Of a DNA stretch of 64,000 bases, positions 31,898 to 40,141 are shown piece after piece. The translations under genes were made by a program, and so were the position numbers. The DNA lies in NCBI GenBank assembly GCA_023443745.1, contig JAEZTB010000060.1, positions 1-64,000 on the forward strand. Reading direction: 5' to 3'. The first letter of the stretch is position 1. Each line of letters begins with the position of its first letter. This DNA is from Bacillota bacterium (GTDB lineage Bacteria; Bacillota; Clostridia; DSM-8532). The notes under the pieces were generated by a model, which was not told the DNA's origin, did not search any database, and was given only the letters and a program-made list of their open reading frames with translations.

Positions 31898-32707
31898 CTA
31901 AAACATTTTCATTTGCTGAGTTGGTTCATAGTTCATCCAGATAGTTTCTACAGCTGCGCGCCCACCTTCTGCGGTGCAATTAATGCTTTCCTTGTGCCAC
32001 TCCTGAAGAATGGAATTATACAGCTGATTATCATATCCAGAGAGAATAATCCTTGCTTTGTTTTGAAGTAAAACCTCGAGGAGTGCTTCATGATCTTCGT
32101 CTTTCATCTCATGCTTGTATATCCGATTGCTCCTGGTGGAAAGAAGATATGGCGGGTCAATATACATCAAAACATTATCTCTGTTATATCTGTCTATCAG
32201 CTGTATTGCCGGTTGATTTTCTATCTGCACAAGGCAAGTGTTTGTATGCTTTAATCTACAACTGACTTTTATTATTCCGTCCGGAAGCCTGTTGTTAAAT
32301 TGAGTAAGGTTCCCATTCATGCCCTTGATATTATTTCTCCACCCAGTTTTATCAGAGCTCTTTGCCCCTATTGCTTGCCACATCCGGACTAGAAATCTGC
32401 GAGCATCCTCGAGTGGATCGCCTGACATTTCATAACTGAGCCGATACTCTTCCCGCGCCCAGGGTGTAAAATCTATAAGTCTTGCAAGCTCTTCCGGTCG
32501 CTCTCGGATAATTTTGAATAAATTCACCACATTACTATCCAGATCATTTATTGTCTCTATCACGGATCGCCTTTTATTGAAGAACACCGCGCCCGATCCA
32601 AAGAACGGTTCTAGATATGTAAGTTTCTCGTATCCTGGAGGAAAATTTGAGATTATCCAGTCAGCTGTACTCCATTTACTTCCCGGATATTTTAATACTG
32701 TTTGCAC
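31898..32707 (-). CDS. DNA N6-adenine methyltransferase (D12/Dam class)
   Basis: 269 residues. N-terminal KYPGSK (S-adenosylmethionine pocket), FFGSGAV at 35-41 (motif I) and the catalytic DPPYLL at 184-189 (motif IV) are all present in the alpha-group order of Dam enzymes. The specificity cannot be read. No restriction enzyme is adjacent, so it is an orphan phage methylase that probably protects phage DNA from host restriction. Confidence 0.92.
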   Translation of the reverse strand: MQTVLKYPGSKWSTADWIISNFPPGYEKLTYLEPFFGSGAVFFNKRRSVIETINDLDSNVVNLFKIIRERPEELARLIDFTPWAREEYRLSYEMSGDPLEDARRFLVRMWQAIGAKSSDKTGWRNNIKGMNGNLTQFNNRLPDGIIKVSCRLKHTNTCLVQIENQPAIQLIDRYNRDNVLMYIDPPYLLSTRSNRIYKHEMKDEDHEALLEVLLQNKARIILSGYDNQLYNSILQEWHKESINCTAEGGRAAVETIWMNYEPTQQMKMF

Positions 32708-32720
32708 AATCTCTCACCCC

Positions 32721-34052
32721 TTAGCTTGCCTGTTCTGCCGCACCGGTCTCTGGCATATTGGCCTGAGTTAAAACTTTCGCCATTACCGGGACAACACTAT
32801 TTCCGATTCTCTCAACCTGCTTACTTTTTGGGTACGCCTTACCGGTGTAGTCGTGATCAATGATGTAGTTCTTATGGAATCCTTGACCGAGCTTCAATTC
32901 TTCCGGCTTAAGCATCCTGAACCAGATATCAACTATTCGGTATTGTTCTCCTTCAATCATTACTGTTACTAGGCCAAATCGGTCTTTTGTTGGAATAGTA
33001 TCTATTGGTCTGTCTACATATTGGCCTATTCCTTGGCCATAATATTTGACTAAGAACGCTGAGACTAATGCGAAATGGCTCGGGCTTGTTGTGATTGTAT
33101 GAATTGGACCATTTACTGATTGGCCTGTTGTTGTCCTATAAAACTTAGCCAAGAATGCTGTTACAAGTCCGTAGCGATTGCTTGTATCAATGGTTTTAAT
33201 CGGTTCATTGACGCTCTGGCCCCGGACATAATCGTTTTTAGTTTCGCTATGGTACTGAATAAGAAATGAGGAAGCGATTTCATCGGGCAAAATAAAAGGG
33301 TTGCTATCATTGATAATGAATTTATCAATTCCCCTGGCGATCCTGTTAAGCGTTTTCTCTTTAAGTGGGATCTTCCTCGTGAATATTGAACCCCCAAGAT
33401 CTGTCCAGTCAATATGTTGTGATATTGCTTCCCATTTTTTAAGGCCATTTGTGCCGCATTTATTATGAGTCGGTTCAGGCCATGAAATAGGTTTCCCGTC
33501 TCGGCGGAATATTCCGTACCACCTTTTTCTTGTTGTTGGCGCTCCATAATCCGCTGCGACAAGTTCCTTACCCTCAAAGTCATATCCTAATGATTCCATC
33601 ATTTTAATGAATCTGTTGAATTCCTCGCCCTTTCGGCTCTTTATAGGATGCCCGTTATCATCGAGAGGCCCCCAATCTTGGATTTCCTCAACGTTTTCCA
33701 TGATTATGACATCAGGAAGCACTTTTTTAGCATGTTGGAATACTGCCCATGGTAGTATTCTTAAGCCTTTTTCGCGTGGTTGCCCACCCTTGGCTTTTGA
33801 ATGGCTTGTGCAATCAGGAGAAGCCCACATAAAAGCTACACGCTGACCTTTTGTATATTTAAGCATGTCCACCTTGAAAATATCCTCGGTTATATGTAAT
33901 GTTTCAGGATGATTAGTCTTATGAAGCAGGATTGCGAAAGGATCATGGTTAACTGCTATATCTACAGGCCTATCAAAAGCCTCTTCTATCCCTTCGCTTG
34001 CACCTCCAAATCCGGCAAATGCATCGATAATAAGTGATCTTTGGTTATTCAT
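32721..34052 (-). CDS. DNA C5-cytosine methyltransferase
   Basis: 443 residues. Motif I FAGFGG (12-17), the catalytic Cys81 in SPDCTSHS (a variant of the usual PCQ motif), ENVEE at 119-123 and a late QVERIGNSVVP motif. A middle region (about 265-385) has three tandem repeats of about 37 residues each, with the theme GQ-V--PI-TI-T---R-GLVTAFL-K-Y. Orphan enzyme, 13 bp from the adenine methylase, so the phage DNA may carry both marks. Confidence 0.92.
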   Translation of the reverse strand: MNNQRSLIIDAFAGFGGASEGIEEAFDRPVDIAVNHDPFAILLHKTNHPETLHITEDIFKVDMLKYTKGQRVAFMWASPDCTSHSKAKGGQPREKGLRILPWAVFQHAKKVLPDVIIMENVEEIQDWGPLDDNGHPIKSRKGEEFNRFIKMMESLGYDFEGKELVAADYGAPTTRKRWYGIFRRDGKPISWPEPTHNKCGTNGLKKWEAISQHIDWTDLGGSIFTRKIPLKEKTLNRIARGIDKFIINDSNPFILPDEIASSFLIQYHSETKNDYVRGQSVNEPIKTIDTSNRYGLVTAFLAKFYRTTTGQSVNGPIHTITTSPSHFALVSAFLVKYYGQGIGQYVDRPIDTIPTKDRFGLVTVMIEGEQYRIVDIWFRMLKPEELKLGQGFHKNYIIDHDYTGKAYPKSKQVERIGNSVVPVMAKVLTQANMPETGAAEQAS

Positions 34053-34095
34053 TATTTTAGCCTCCGTTGGTTCGCATTAAATTCAGTAGGCGCAA

Positions 34096-34455
34096 CTACC
34101 ATTCAGTACTTGCCGTTATATATGGGGCCTCGTTTTCATCGGTAGGAAGAACATCCTTGAAAGGAACTCTTATATGCCAGTCTCTATCACGTTTCAATAA
34201 TGAACCAAAACCGTGTTTATGAGGCTTACCGTCAACAGGGATAATTACCTCTTTTACGCCTTGAGTTTCAAGCTCTTCAATCCGCTGCTCATCATCGAAA
34301 TCAATATATTGTCCATCATTTTCAAGGTCGCATTCCTCAATCTCTTCCTCGCTCGTTTTTTCGCCGGTTAGCCCTTCATAGTATTCAATTGCTTCATCCA
34401 TGCTTTTTGCGACTACCCAGTCGAATTCATTCATTCTATAAACTTGATGACTCAT
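34096..34455 (-). CDS. Acidic phage protein of unknown function
   Basis: 119 residues, strongly acidic centre (EEEIEECDLENDGQYIDFDD). Start MSHQVYRMNEFDWVVAKSM. The ATG overlaps the previous stop in ATGA. No family recognised. Part of a chain of small early genes. Confidence 0.7.
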   Translation of the reverse strand: MSHQVYRMNEFDWVVAKSMDEAIEYYEGLTGEKTSEEEIEECDLENDGQYIDFDDEQRIEELETQGVKEVIIPVDGKPHKHGFGSLLKRDRDWHIRVPFKDVLPTDENEAPYITASTEW

Positions 34456-34631
34456 AAATCCTCACTCACCCTTTCCAGTGGACAGTTTTCCATCTGTTCT
34501 GCCCAAGTTTCAAATTCTATAGGCTGCTCGCCCTCTTTTTGCAATTTGCATCCGTCAGTATGAGCGTCTCTCAAAGGACAATCGGCGCAATGTCTTTCCA
34601 AGTCAAATTCAATCGTTGCTATGTATTTCAT
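34452..34631 (-). CDS. Small Cys-rich phage protein
   Basis: 59 residues from the ATG at 34631 (GGGTGAGG upstream). Cysteines in CADCPLRDAHTDGC and a later NCPL could bind a metal. Unknown function. Confidence 0.65.
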   Translation of the reverse strand: MKYIATIEFDLERHCADCPLRDAHTDGCKLQKEGEQPIEFETWAEQMENCPLERVSEDL

Positions 34632-34645
34632 CCTCACTCACCCTT

Positions 34646-34909
34646 TCAAACATCAATGTAGGTCATAGGAAACGATCCCCTTATCTGTTCTTTACGTTCT
34701 TGAAGAATGGTTGTTCCTTTCATCCCCCTAACAGGAACCAATTTTCCAAAAGAGTGATGAACAAAGCCAATATTTATGTCTTGTCCAAACTGAGCCTTTA
34801 CTTCGTCCACGAATCGTTGTTTATCATGGTGCCCTTTGGTCATATAGCAAACTATAAAACATCCCTCAAATTCGTCTAGCGCTCTGACTTCAAACGGATA
34901 TTCCTTCAT
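34646..34909 (-). CDS. Phage protein of unknown function
   Basis: 87 residues, mixed alpha/beta, starting MKEYPFEVRALDEFEGCFIV. Starts with ATG after GAGGG. It overlaps the end of the next upstream gene by 4 bp. No family recognised. Confidence 0.65.
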   Translation of the reverse strand: MKEYPFEVRALDEFEGCFIVCYMTKGHHDKQRFVDEVKAQFGQDINIGFVHHSFGKLVPVRGMKGTTILQERKEQIRGSFPMTYIDV

Positions 34910-35586
34910 CCCTCGGCACCTCCTAACAGGGCATCAATAGCTTTGATTCTTGCGTCTAGGGCATCGTGCTTCACATATCCTAATCCGCCTTGAATATTTA
35001 GCCATTCCAGCGTGTGTTTTGCTCTTTTAAGCCCCTCTTCCATCCTTACAATCCGTCCGGCCTGTTCGTCTTTCACTCGGAGAAGTGATTCGAACTGTGC
35101 GCTTATTTCGTCTTTTTCGGCGGCGACGGCGTCTATTTGTTGTTGAAGCGTTCTAACGTTGTCCAAATTTACTTCATCAAACAAAAAACCTTTTTGAATA
35201 GCAGAATCGCCATATTTTTGTAATATTTGTTTCAGCCGTTCTATCTCGCAGATCAGTTTTTCGCTGGTTTCCTCGGCTTGAATCTGTAGCCGTCCGATTT
35301 CTTTGTTTTCTGCCCGTAGCCGGTCAATCTCCTGCTGCTGGGCTTCGATAAAGGATTGTTGGTTTGCGAATGCGATCTGTCCTTGTTGTTTTAGTCTTTC
35401 AACCAACTGCTGCTGGGTCTCTATCTTCTCCGGTGTAAGCCCGGTGTCCTCGTAAGCGGCGAGACGGTTTAGCGCATCAGTAACTTTATTAAATTCGTCA
35501 AATTCCAGATTAAACTGCAATTCTGCGCTATCAACTCCGACTATATCCGCGTTTCCGTATTCGTCACGTTCTGTTAATTTCTCCAT
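34906..35586 (-). CDS. Coiled-coil phage early protein
   Basis: 226 residues. The N-terminal module FNKVTDALNRLAAYEDTGLTPEKI is shared by many short proteins of Clostridia phages and mobile elements. The rest is a long Gln/Glu-rich coiled coil (about 60-200). Unknown function. Ribosome site GGTGATGGT. Confidence 0.75.
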   Translation of the reverse strand: MEKLTERDEYGNADIVGVDSAELQFNLEFDEFNKVTDALNRLAAYEDTGLTPEKIETQQQLVERLKQQGQIAFANQQSFIEAQQQEIDRLRAENKEIGRLQIQAEETSEKLICEIERLKQILQKYGDSAIQKGFLFDEVNLDNVRTLQQQIDAVAAEKDEISAQFESLLRVKDEQAGRIVRMEEGLKRAKHTLEWLNIQGGLGYVKHDALDARIKAIDALLGGAEG

Positions 35587-35594
35587 ACCATCAC

Positions 35595-35783
35595 CTATAT
35601 TCCTTCCACTGGATCAGCCTTATGATCTGCCATATACTGAAAAGTCCTATTTTCATCTACTGGCTTGACAAACTGTCTAACCACTTCCGTTTGTGATTGT
35701 TCGTTAAGACCGTAATACTCCGGGCAGTTATTTAAAATCAGGTCTCTCATTCGGTTTATTGGACATGTAACCTGTATTTCCAT
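35595..35783 (-). CDS. Small phage protein
   Basis: 62 residues from the ATG at 35783 (GGAG 9 nt upstream; the TTG at 35792 has no site). Sequence MEIQVTCPINRMRDLI... with FVKPVDENRTFQYMADH. Unknown. Confidence 0.6.
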   Translation of the reverse strand: MEIQVTCPINRMRDLILNNCPEYYGLNEQSQTEVVRQFVKPVDENRTFQYMADHKADPVEGI

Positions 35784-35812
35784 TAACCTCAACTCCTTTG
35801 TTCATAAAATTC

Positions 35813-36373
35813 TTATAATGCGCACGATTCTTTATCCCATCTTGTCCCATATTTTTCTTGAACCTTACGCAATAAGTCCCAATATTGTCTGTAGTATTGC
35901 TCTGCCTTTCTTTTTTGCTCATTAATCTGGCGGTTTAAAGAATCAACAACATGTGGGGAATTACTTCTAATGTTCTTTTCCACTTCTCTGTATAAAGAGC
36001 GAATCAACGAATCCTTAAGAACTTGTTCATCGGCTTTCAACTCTTGCCTTTTTGCCCTCTTGATGCATAGATTGCCTGAGAATACGCCTATATGGGCTGG
36101 TATTTCTTCCTTAACCTGCTCATATAATTCTTTGGGCATAACATAATAATTGAAGTGACCTAAAAATGAATTGTGGGCTTTGCTGTGAAAATCAGCTTTA
36201 CTAACCTTTATCTCATAACAGCGGAAGATACCTTTGGTGTCGTAAGTCATGTAATCGACTCTCTGATCTCCGTACCAGCCTATTGTCACCTCAAAGCAGC
36301 AAAACACGCCTTGTTTATGGGTGCAACGCCATATTTTCCGTTCAAGTTCTACGGTTTGTTCGGTCTTTGCCAT
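35813..36373 (-). CDS. MmcB-like PD-(D/E)xK nuclease-fold protein
   Basis: 186 residues. RVDYMTYDTKGIFRCYEIKVSKADF has the spaced D...ExK of the PD-(D/E)xK fold, followed by KAHNSFLGHFNYYVMP, typical of the MmcB DNA-repair family. The last 50 residues form a charged coiled coil. It may act in phage DNA repair or recombination. Confidence 0.75.
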   Translation of the reverse strand: MAKTEQTVELERKIWRCTHKQGVFCCFEVTIGWYGDQRVDYMTYDTKGIFRCYEIKVSKADFHSKAHNSFLGHFNYYVMPKELYEQVKEEIPAHIGVFSGNLCIKRAKRQELKADEQVLKDSLIRSLYREVEKNIRSNSPHVVDSLNRQINEQKRKAEQYYRQYWDLLRKVQEKYGTRWDKESCAL

Positions 36374-36474
36374 ATCTTCACTTCCTTTTGTGCAATTGGC
36401 ACCCGGCTAGGTGCATATTAATTCCGGTAGCTGATGCATCCGGTCTTTATAGTGCGCAATAAACCTAGTTCGAG

Positions 36475-37608
36475 TTAATCTATGTATTCTGCCAATTCAA
36501 TTTGTCCATCCATTGGGTTATGTGCGTCTTTATCTTCGGTTCTCTTTTTGGCCTTGTACTCGTTATACTGTTGACGGTATCTGTAGCTGTCGCCAAAAAC
36601 GTTCCATGCGGCTTTTACCAAGTTCGGCTCAAAAGGCCTTATCTTTTCTAAATCCTCTACCGCTTTGGCAGATATGGAACAACCGCAACACCCCGTACGC
36701 GTCAGTCCGTATACTTCATAAGCGTCCGAATATCGGATTCCGTGGTAGTCTTTGTACCACTGCTTGTCCGCGTCTGACACATAGTACAGTGGCCTGAGCC
36801 TGTATTGTCCTTGCGCTGTCTCCGAAAAACACATTGATGTATTGTCTTTGCGCGGAACAGACCGCATGCCGCCCTCGTCCCTGCGTTCACCTGTGATCAC
36901 CATATCAAAATTCTTTTGTGCTGCATGAGCTACGTGTTTTTTGCAGTAGTCACAGCACTTGTTGCTTACTTTAAAGGGGATTGGATTCTCTTTTATGAAG
37001 TCCAGCATATACTTTGATGAATTTATAACCAGCTGAATATCAGGCCTGGGTTCTCCCTTGGAATTGCAGCAACATAGGAAATTAATCGTTGTTTCGCACC
37101 CCGGATATCGTTTTTTAAGTTCCGCGCGTTTTGCCACCTTATCCTCTGCGTCTGCGAATTCTGCGGCGATCGATAGCGGGATGTTTTTCTTCTGAATTCC
37201 CTCAAGCCCGGCCGACATGATCTTTGAAACAAACGGCTGGCCATATTCCCTTGTGGCCCGTACTATGTTCTTCTTGGGTCGATGCGGAGCGATTTTGATT
37301 CCGTACAATTCCTCCATTTTGCGGACTTGGCGTTTTGTTGCCTCCATTTCAAGCCCTGTGTTAAAAAAACAGTATTGAACATGTGGAAGATTAAATGTTT
37401 GTCGGACTGTCTCTATCAGGTGTAACATGATGTCGCTGTCGCTGCCCCCTGAATAGGAGCAAATCGCGTTTGGATGTTCAATCAGCCTTTTTGCAATGAT
37501 GCTTTTTATTGCCTCAAATTTTGCCGGTGCTTCAAAGTCTGCATATGGTGGTCTGTCTGTATATACCTTGCTCTTGTATTCATTATTCTTATTTGATTTC
37601 ATTGTCAT
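36475..37608 (-). CDS. PAPS-reductase-like ATP-pyrophosphatase with Cys clusters
   Basis: 377 residues of the phosphoadenosine-phosphosulfate reductase family. The PP-loop is SGGSDSD (53-59). Cys clusters at about 194-197 (FLCCCN), 228-232 (CCDYC) and 311-314 (GCCGC) suggest an iron-sulfur or zinc site. Phage members are frequent and are thought to act on sulfur or nucleotide chemistry rather than sulfate assimilation. Here it is near two DNA methylases and a nuclease, so DNA or tRNA modification is a fair guess. Start at 37608 or 37602. Confidence 0.82.
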   Translation of the reverse strand: MTMKSNKNNEYKSKVYTDRPPYADFEAPAKFEAIKSIIAKRLIEHPNAICSYSGGSDSDIMLHLIETVRQTFNLPHVQYCFFNTGLEMEATKRQVRKMEELYGIKIAPHRPKKNIVRATREYGQPFVSKIMSAGLEGIQKKNIPLSIAAEFADAEDKVAKRAELKKRYPGCETTINFLCCCNSKGEPRPDIQLVINSSKYMLDFIKENPIPFKVSNKCCDYCKKHVAHAAQKNFDMVITGERRDEGGMRSVPRKDNTSMCFSETAQGQYRLRPLYYVSDADKQWYKDYHGIRYSDAYEVYGLTRTGCCGCSISAKAVEDLEKIRPFEPNLVKAAWNVFGDSYRYRQQYNEYKAKKRTEDKDAHNPMDGQIELAEYID

Positions 37609-37660
37609 AGTCCTTTCCCGTCGGAAAGGCTGCGCGCATTTAAAAGCTTACCTATGACGA

Positions 37661-37738
37661 TTAAAATATAATTTTGTTATTTCGCATCAATTCCGCAATG
37701 CGTAATAACGTCTTGACATCATTACTAATATTTTCCAT
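37661..37738 (-). CDS. Possible 25-residue peptide
   Basis: Short frame MENISNDVKTLLRIAELM... filling the gap between two early genes. No clear ribosome site, so support is weak. Confidence 0.25.
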   Translation of the reverse strand: MENISNDVKTLLRIAELMRNNKIIF

Positions 37739-37741
37739 CGC

Positions 37742-38029
37742 TTAGCTTTCAACATCTAGCTCGTAATGCTTCTCAACCTTTGCGATTTGCCCCTTGTGTT
37801 TCAATAACGCCCACAAGATTTGGTTATCGTTCGGATGATCTTTCTGCCAGAATTCTTCAGATGCTATAAACTCTTCAGTTTTGCTATCATCAACTGGACT
37901 CTTCTGAATTTCATAAACCTTGATCACCCAATAACTATAGACGTCTTCATTTTGTGGCATGGGAACGTTTTGTTCTTCTGACTTTGGCATATTTGTTATT
38001 TCACCGTTTCTATTTACTTGTTTCATCAT
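37742..38029 (-). CDS. Phage protein of unknown function
   Basis: 95 residues, acidic, with an Asn/Pro-rich N-terminal 30 residues and a folded part (YSYWVIKVYEIQKSP...). AAGGCGG lies before the ATG. Not recognised. Confidence 0.6.
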   Translation of the reverse strand: MMKQVNRNGEITNMPKSEEQNVPMPQNEDVYSYWVIKVYEIQKSPVDDSKTEEFIASEEFWQKDHPNDNQILWALLKHKGQIAKVEKHYELDVES

Positions 38030-38086
38030 TTACACCGCCTTTTCAATCGGCTTGCCCAGCACATGGCATATGGCAAGCTCACCTAT

Positions 38087-38317
38087 TCAACCCAGAAAAT
38101 ACCCTGCTGCAAAACCCAAGATTAAACCTATAATGATCCCAAAAACTGCTGTCAGTTTAATGACCGAATGATACCGAAACCTCACCCCATACCGCCTCCA
38201 AACACCCATTCCAAGTATAAAAGCCGCTCCCAGCCACATAAGCGAAAGCATTATCAGTTCAACTAAACCCCCGTTTGCGATATCTACTCGCGCATATGGT
38301 GTATGCCACCAATTCAA
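38087..38317 (-). CDS. Two-helix phage membrane protein
   Basis: 76 residues, TTG start with GAGGTG 6 nt upstream. Two membrane helices (about 18-38 and 52-74), the second ending IGLILGFAAGYFLG, a Gly-rich packing helix. Unknown role. It might change host membrane properties early in infection. Confidence 0.6.
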   Translation of the reverse strand: MNWWHTPYARVDIANGGLVELIMLSLMWLGAAFILGMGVWRRYGVRFRYHSVIKLTAVFGIIIGLILGFAAGYFLG

Positions 38318-38321
38318 ATCA

Positions 38322-38501
38322 TCACCTCATTGGTACTTTTTTGCGGTAATTTATCTCTTTTGCATTAATGCTGATGTACTCAGAGATGTCTTTATTACTT
38401 TTTTGATTCTTTTTCGTCCAGGCAATATATGAAACGCATTTACCGTGGCAACCAACCCGCCGATCTTTGCAGCTTAGACATGGACCCTTTATGTATGGCA
38501 T
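38322..38501 (-). CDS. Small Cys-rich phage protein
   Basis: 59 residues from the ATG at 38501 (GAGGTG 6 nt upstream). GPCLSCKDRRVGCHGKC is a CxxC...CxxxC zinc-binding pattern at the N-terminus; the rest is basic. Similar short CxxC proteins are widespread in Clostridia phages. Confidence 0.7.
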   Translation of the reverse strand: MPYIKGPCLSCKDRRVGCHGKCVSYIAWTKKNQKSNKDISEYISINAKEINYRKKVPMR

Positions 38502-38513
38502 TTGTTTCACCTC

Positions 38514-38837
38514 TCATGATTCAGCTAGTGCCTTGAACGACATTTCTCTTATTAAATCCTGCTTCCGGCCCCAAGCTTTTGATGATAACCGTTCAAGCTC
38601 TTTTTTCTTGTCATAATACCGCTGCTTTATTTCTTCTTGTTTTTTTCGGATATCTTCTCGGTATTCGCCATTTTTCTGGATCTCTGCTGCATACTGAGCG
38701 TAGATATTATCTGGCACTGGTAATACCTCTCCAGATGATGCGTTCATAATTCCATAATCGGTTTGTATCCGAAATCCTTGCTCTGTCCGCTCCACGATAT
38801 CTACTAAGGATGACGTTTTTTTATAAATGCCCTTCAT
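38514..38837 (-). CDS. Phage protein with charged helical C-terminus
   Basis: 107 residues. The N-terminal 50 are beta-rich, the rest a Lys/Glu helix (KKQEEIKQRYYDKKKELERL). GAGGAC precedes the ATG, which overlaps the previous stop in ATGA. Unknown. Confidence 0.6.
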   Translation of the reverse strand: MKGIYKKTSSLVDIVERTEQGFRIQTDYGIMNASSGEVLPVPDNIYAQYAAEIQKNGEYREDIRKKQEEIKQRYYDKKKELERLSSKAWGRKQDLIREMSFKALAES

Positions 38838-39037
38838 AATGTCCTCCGCTCCCGGCGCCGCCTCAACCTCTTAAATGGTTTGTTTAAGATTGTAACGGTC
38901 CCGGCCCTCTCGTCTTTTATTACCGTGGCCCCCATTTGCTCTAAAAGGCAGATGTCCGAATCTGTAACCGGCTCGGAATACTTCTTGCTTTTGTTCTCAA
39001 TTTCATACTTCTTTTCAAATTTGATTAGGTCTATCAT
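38834..39037 (-). CDS. Small basic phage protein
   Basis: 67 residues from the ATG at 39037 (GGGAGG 10 nt upstream). MIDLIKFEKKYEIENKSK, ending in an Arg-rich tail (FKRLRRRRERRTL). Unknown; the tail may bind nucleic acid. Confidence 0.6.
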   Translation of the reverse strand: MIDLIKFEKKYEIENKSKKYSEPVTDSDICLLEQMGATVIKDERAGTVTILNKPFKRLRRRRERRTL

Positions 39038-39053
39038 TTGTATCTTTCCTCCC

Positions 39054-39305
39054 CTATTTAAGCTGTGAGAATGTAACACCTTTATATTGAAATGAGAGTT
39101 CTTTCTCATAGTCGTATATGCATGGAAATGACTCTTCCTTTAGTTCTGTGCCCAGTTCTTCTGCCAAAATTTCAATTCCTTTGTAGACGCGGATTCCCTC
39201 TCCCATGCTTGATATGAATTTGACTTCGCTCTCAAAATCCCCCTCGGTAGCCAAGAGCCTTTCCCTTATTGCTATCATTTCATCTGTTCTCTCTTTTAGA
39301 GTCAC
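39054..39305 (-). CDS. Small phage protein
   Basis: 83 residues, GTG start after GGAAGG. Helical N-terminus (KERTDEMIAIRERLLATEGD) and mixed C-terminus (ILAEELGTELKEESF). Unknown. Confidence 0.6.
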   Translation of the reverse strand: MTLKERTDEMIAIRERLLATEGDFESEVKFISSMGEGIRVYKGIEILAEELGTELKEESFPCIYDYEKELSFQYKGVTFSQLK

Positions 39306-39321
39306 GCTCTACACCTTCCTT

Positions 39322-39477
39322 CTACGCTGGTATCTCTCTAATGGTCCCGGTGTGCCTATGCTCAATAATCAGCATTTTTTCGGTCTTGCGAACAACAAAC
39401 CAGTTTCCCGGATTCACCCCGCGGCCTTTCATGATCTTCTTTTGTTTCAATGTGGGCTTCTTCCTCCCGTGCCTCAC
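39322..39477 (-). CDS. DUF6906-like small basic protein
   Basis: 51 residues, GTG start. MRHGRKKPTLKQKKIM, then GVNPGNWFVVRKTEKMLIIE and HRHTGTIREIPA: the conserved plan of DUF6906, a family of short proteins found in phages and mobile elements of Firmicutes, function unknown. Confidence 0.7.
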   Translation of the reverse strand: MRHGRKKPTLKQKKIMKGRGVNPGNWFVVRKTEKMLIIEHRHTGTIREIPA

Positions 39478-39495
39478 TTATTACCACACCTTTCT

Positions 39496-39822
39496 TTATA
39501 AATAGTTCTGACCAATCAGCTTCATAAAGTCATCATGGGTGTGAGTTTTCTCATATTCAGTTTGGCATTGCTTCTTAAGATTGGTTGACATTTTACCCTT
39601 TGGGTTTGTTGTGACCTCATTGTGACACTCAATGCAAAGTCTTACTTGAAATCCATTCTTTATCGATGTCTGGCGGTTCTTTCCCCCATATATTTCATGA
39701 GTGGAAGCAAATCTTCTGCCTGAATGATTTATACAGCAATTATCAATTGTCGGAACTGGGTTTCTTAGGGCCCTCTTTTGTTTCTGATACCTTGGCTTTG
39801 GTGTAGGAAGAAACTTAGTCAT
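39496..39822 (-). CDS. HNH-like/zinc protein of the early region
   Basis: 108 residues. Paired Cys/His (DNCCINHSG; STHEIYGG; LCIECHNEVT) and the order of these motifs suggest an HNH or DUF968-like zinc nuclease fold. The basic N-terminus (PTPKPRYQKQKRALR) may bind DNA. The catalytic set is not complete enough for a firm call. Confidence 0.6.
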   Translation of the reverse strand: MTKFLPTPKPRYQKQKRALRNPVPTIDNCCINHSGRRFASTHEIYGGKNRQTSIKNGFQVRLCIECHNEVTTNPKGKMSTNLKKQCQTEYEKTHTHDDFMKLIGQNYL

Positions 39823-39839
39823 ATGTACCTCTTAAAGTC

Positions 39840-39910
39840 GGGAGAGAGAAGGAATCGAACCTCCGTCTTCGCTTGGCCTAGCGTTCCCTGCGCCCCTCGG
39901 GTATCTCTCC
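39840..39910 (-). tRNA. tRNA-like sequence with abnormal anticodon arm
   Basis: 71 nt with tRNA features: a perfect 7-bp acceptor (GGAGAGA / TCTCTCC), T8-A9, a D-stem CCC/GGG with a loop containing GGGG, and a textbook T-arm (GGAGG-TTCGATT-CCTTC). The anticodon arm is wrong: CGCT-AGGCCA-AGCG gives 4 bp and a 6-nt loop without a normal T33-anticodon. Two nucleotides are missing relative to a standard tRNA, and no CCA is encoded. It may be a degraded tRNA or a functional tRNA mimic. Flanked by a terminator upstream. Confidence 0.55.
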
Positions 39911-39915
39911 CATAT

Positions 39916-39950
39916 AAAAGCGGGATAACGTGGTGTGACCCCGCTTTTTG
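39916..39950. terminator. Terminator after the 40007 gene
   Basis: AAAAGCGGG / CCCCGCTTTT arms with a 14-nt loop, T-run TTTTTGTTT on the + strand and TTTTATAT on the minus strand. It separates the 40007 gene from the tRNA-like sequence. Confidence 0.65.
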
Positions 39951-40006
39951 TTTATGTAAGTGGTAATTTATAATAACTGTTGGCTGTTACGGGAGCCACC
40001 CTTTTA

Positions 40007-40141
40007 CTAAGTAAATCCGCTTGGGTATCCGGTTACGATCTGCATTTTTATCGCCTTACAGATTACCATGCAAACCACCGCGGTTATAACCGGTAGGAAG
40101 TTAATAAGATCAGGTCCCCAAAATCCTAATATGTAACCCAT
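40007..40141 (-). CDS. 44-residue membrane peptide
   Basis: ATG at 40141 after GGAGGAG. One membrane helix (FLPVITAVVCMVICKAIKM) and a short polar end. No family recognised. It might act as a small holin-like or membrane regulator, unproven. Confidence 0.6.
   Translation of the reverse strand: MGYILGFWGPDLINFLPVITAVVCMVICKAIKMQIVTGYPSGFT

Noticed and set aside
32721..34052. Methylases as part of a restriction-modification system
   Set aside because: No restriction endonuclease gene lies beside them; they are more likely orphan phage methylases.
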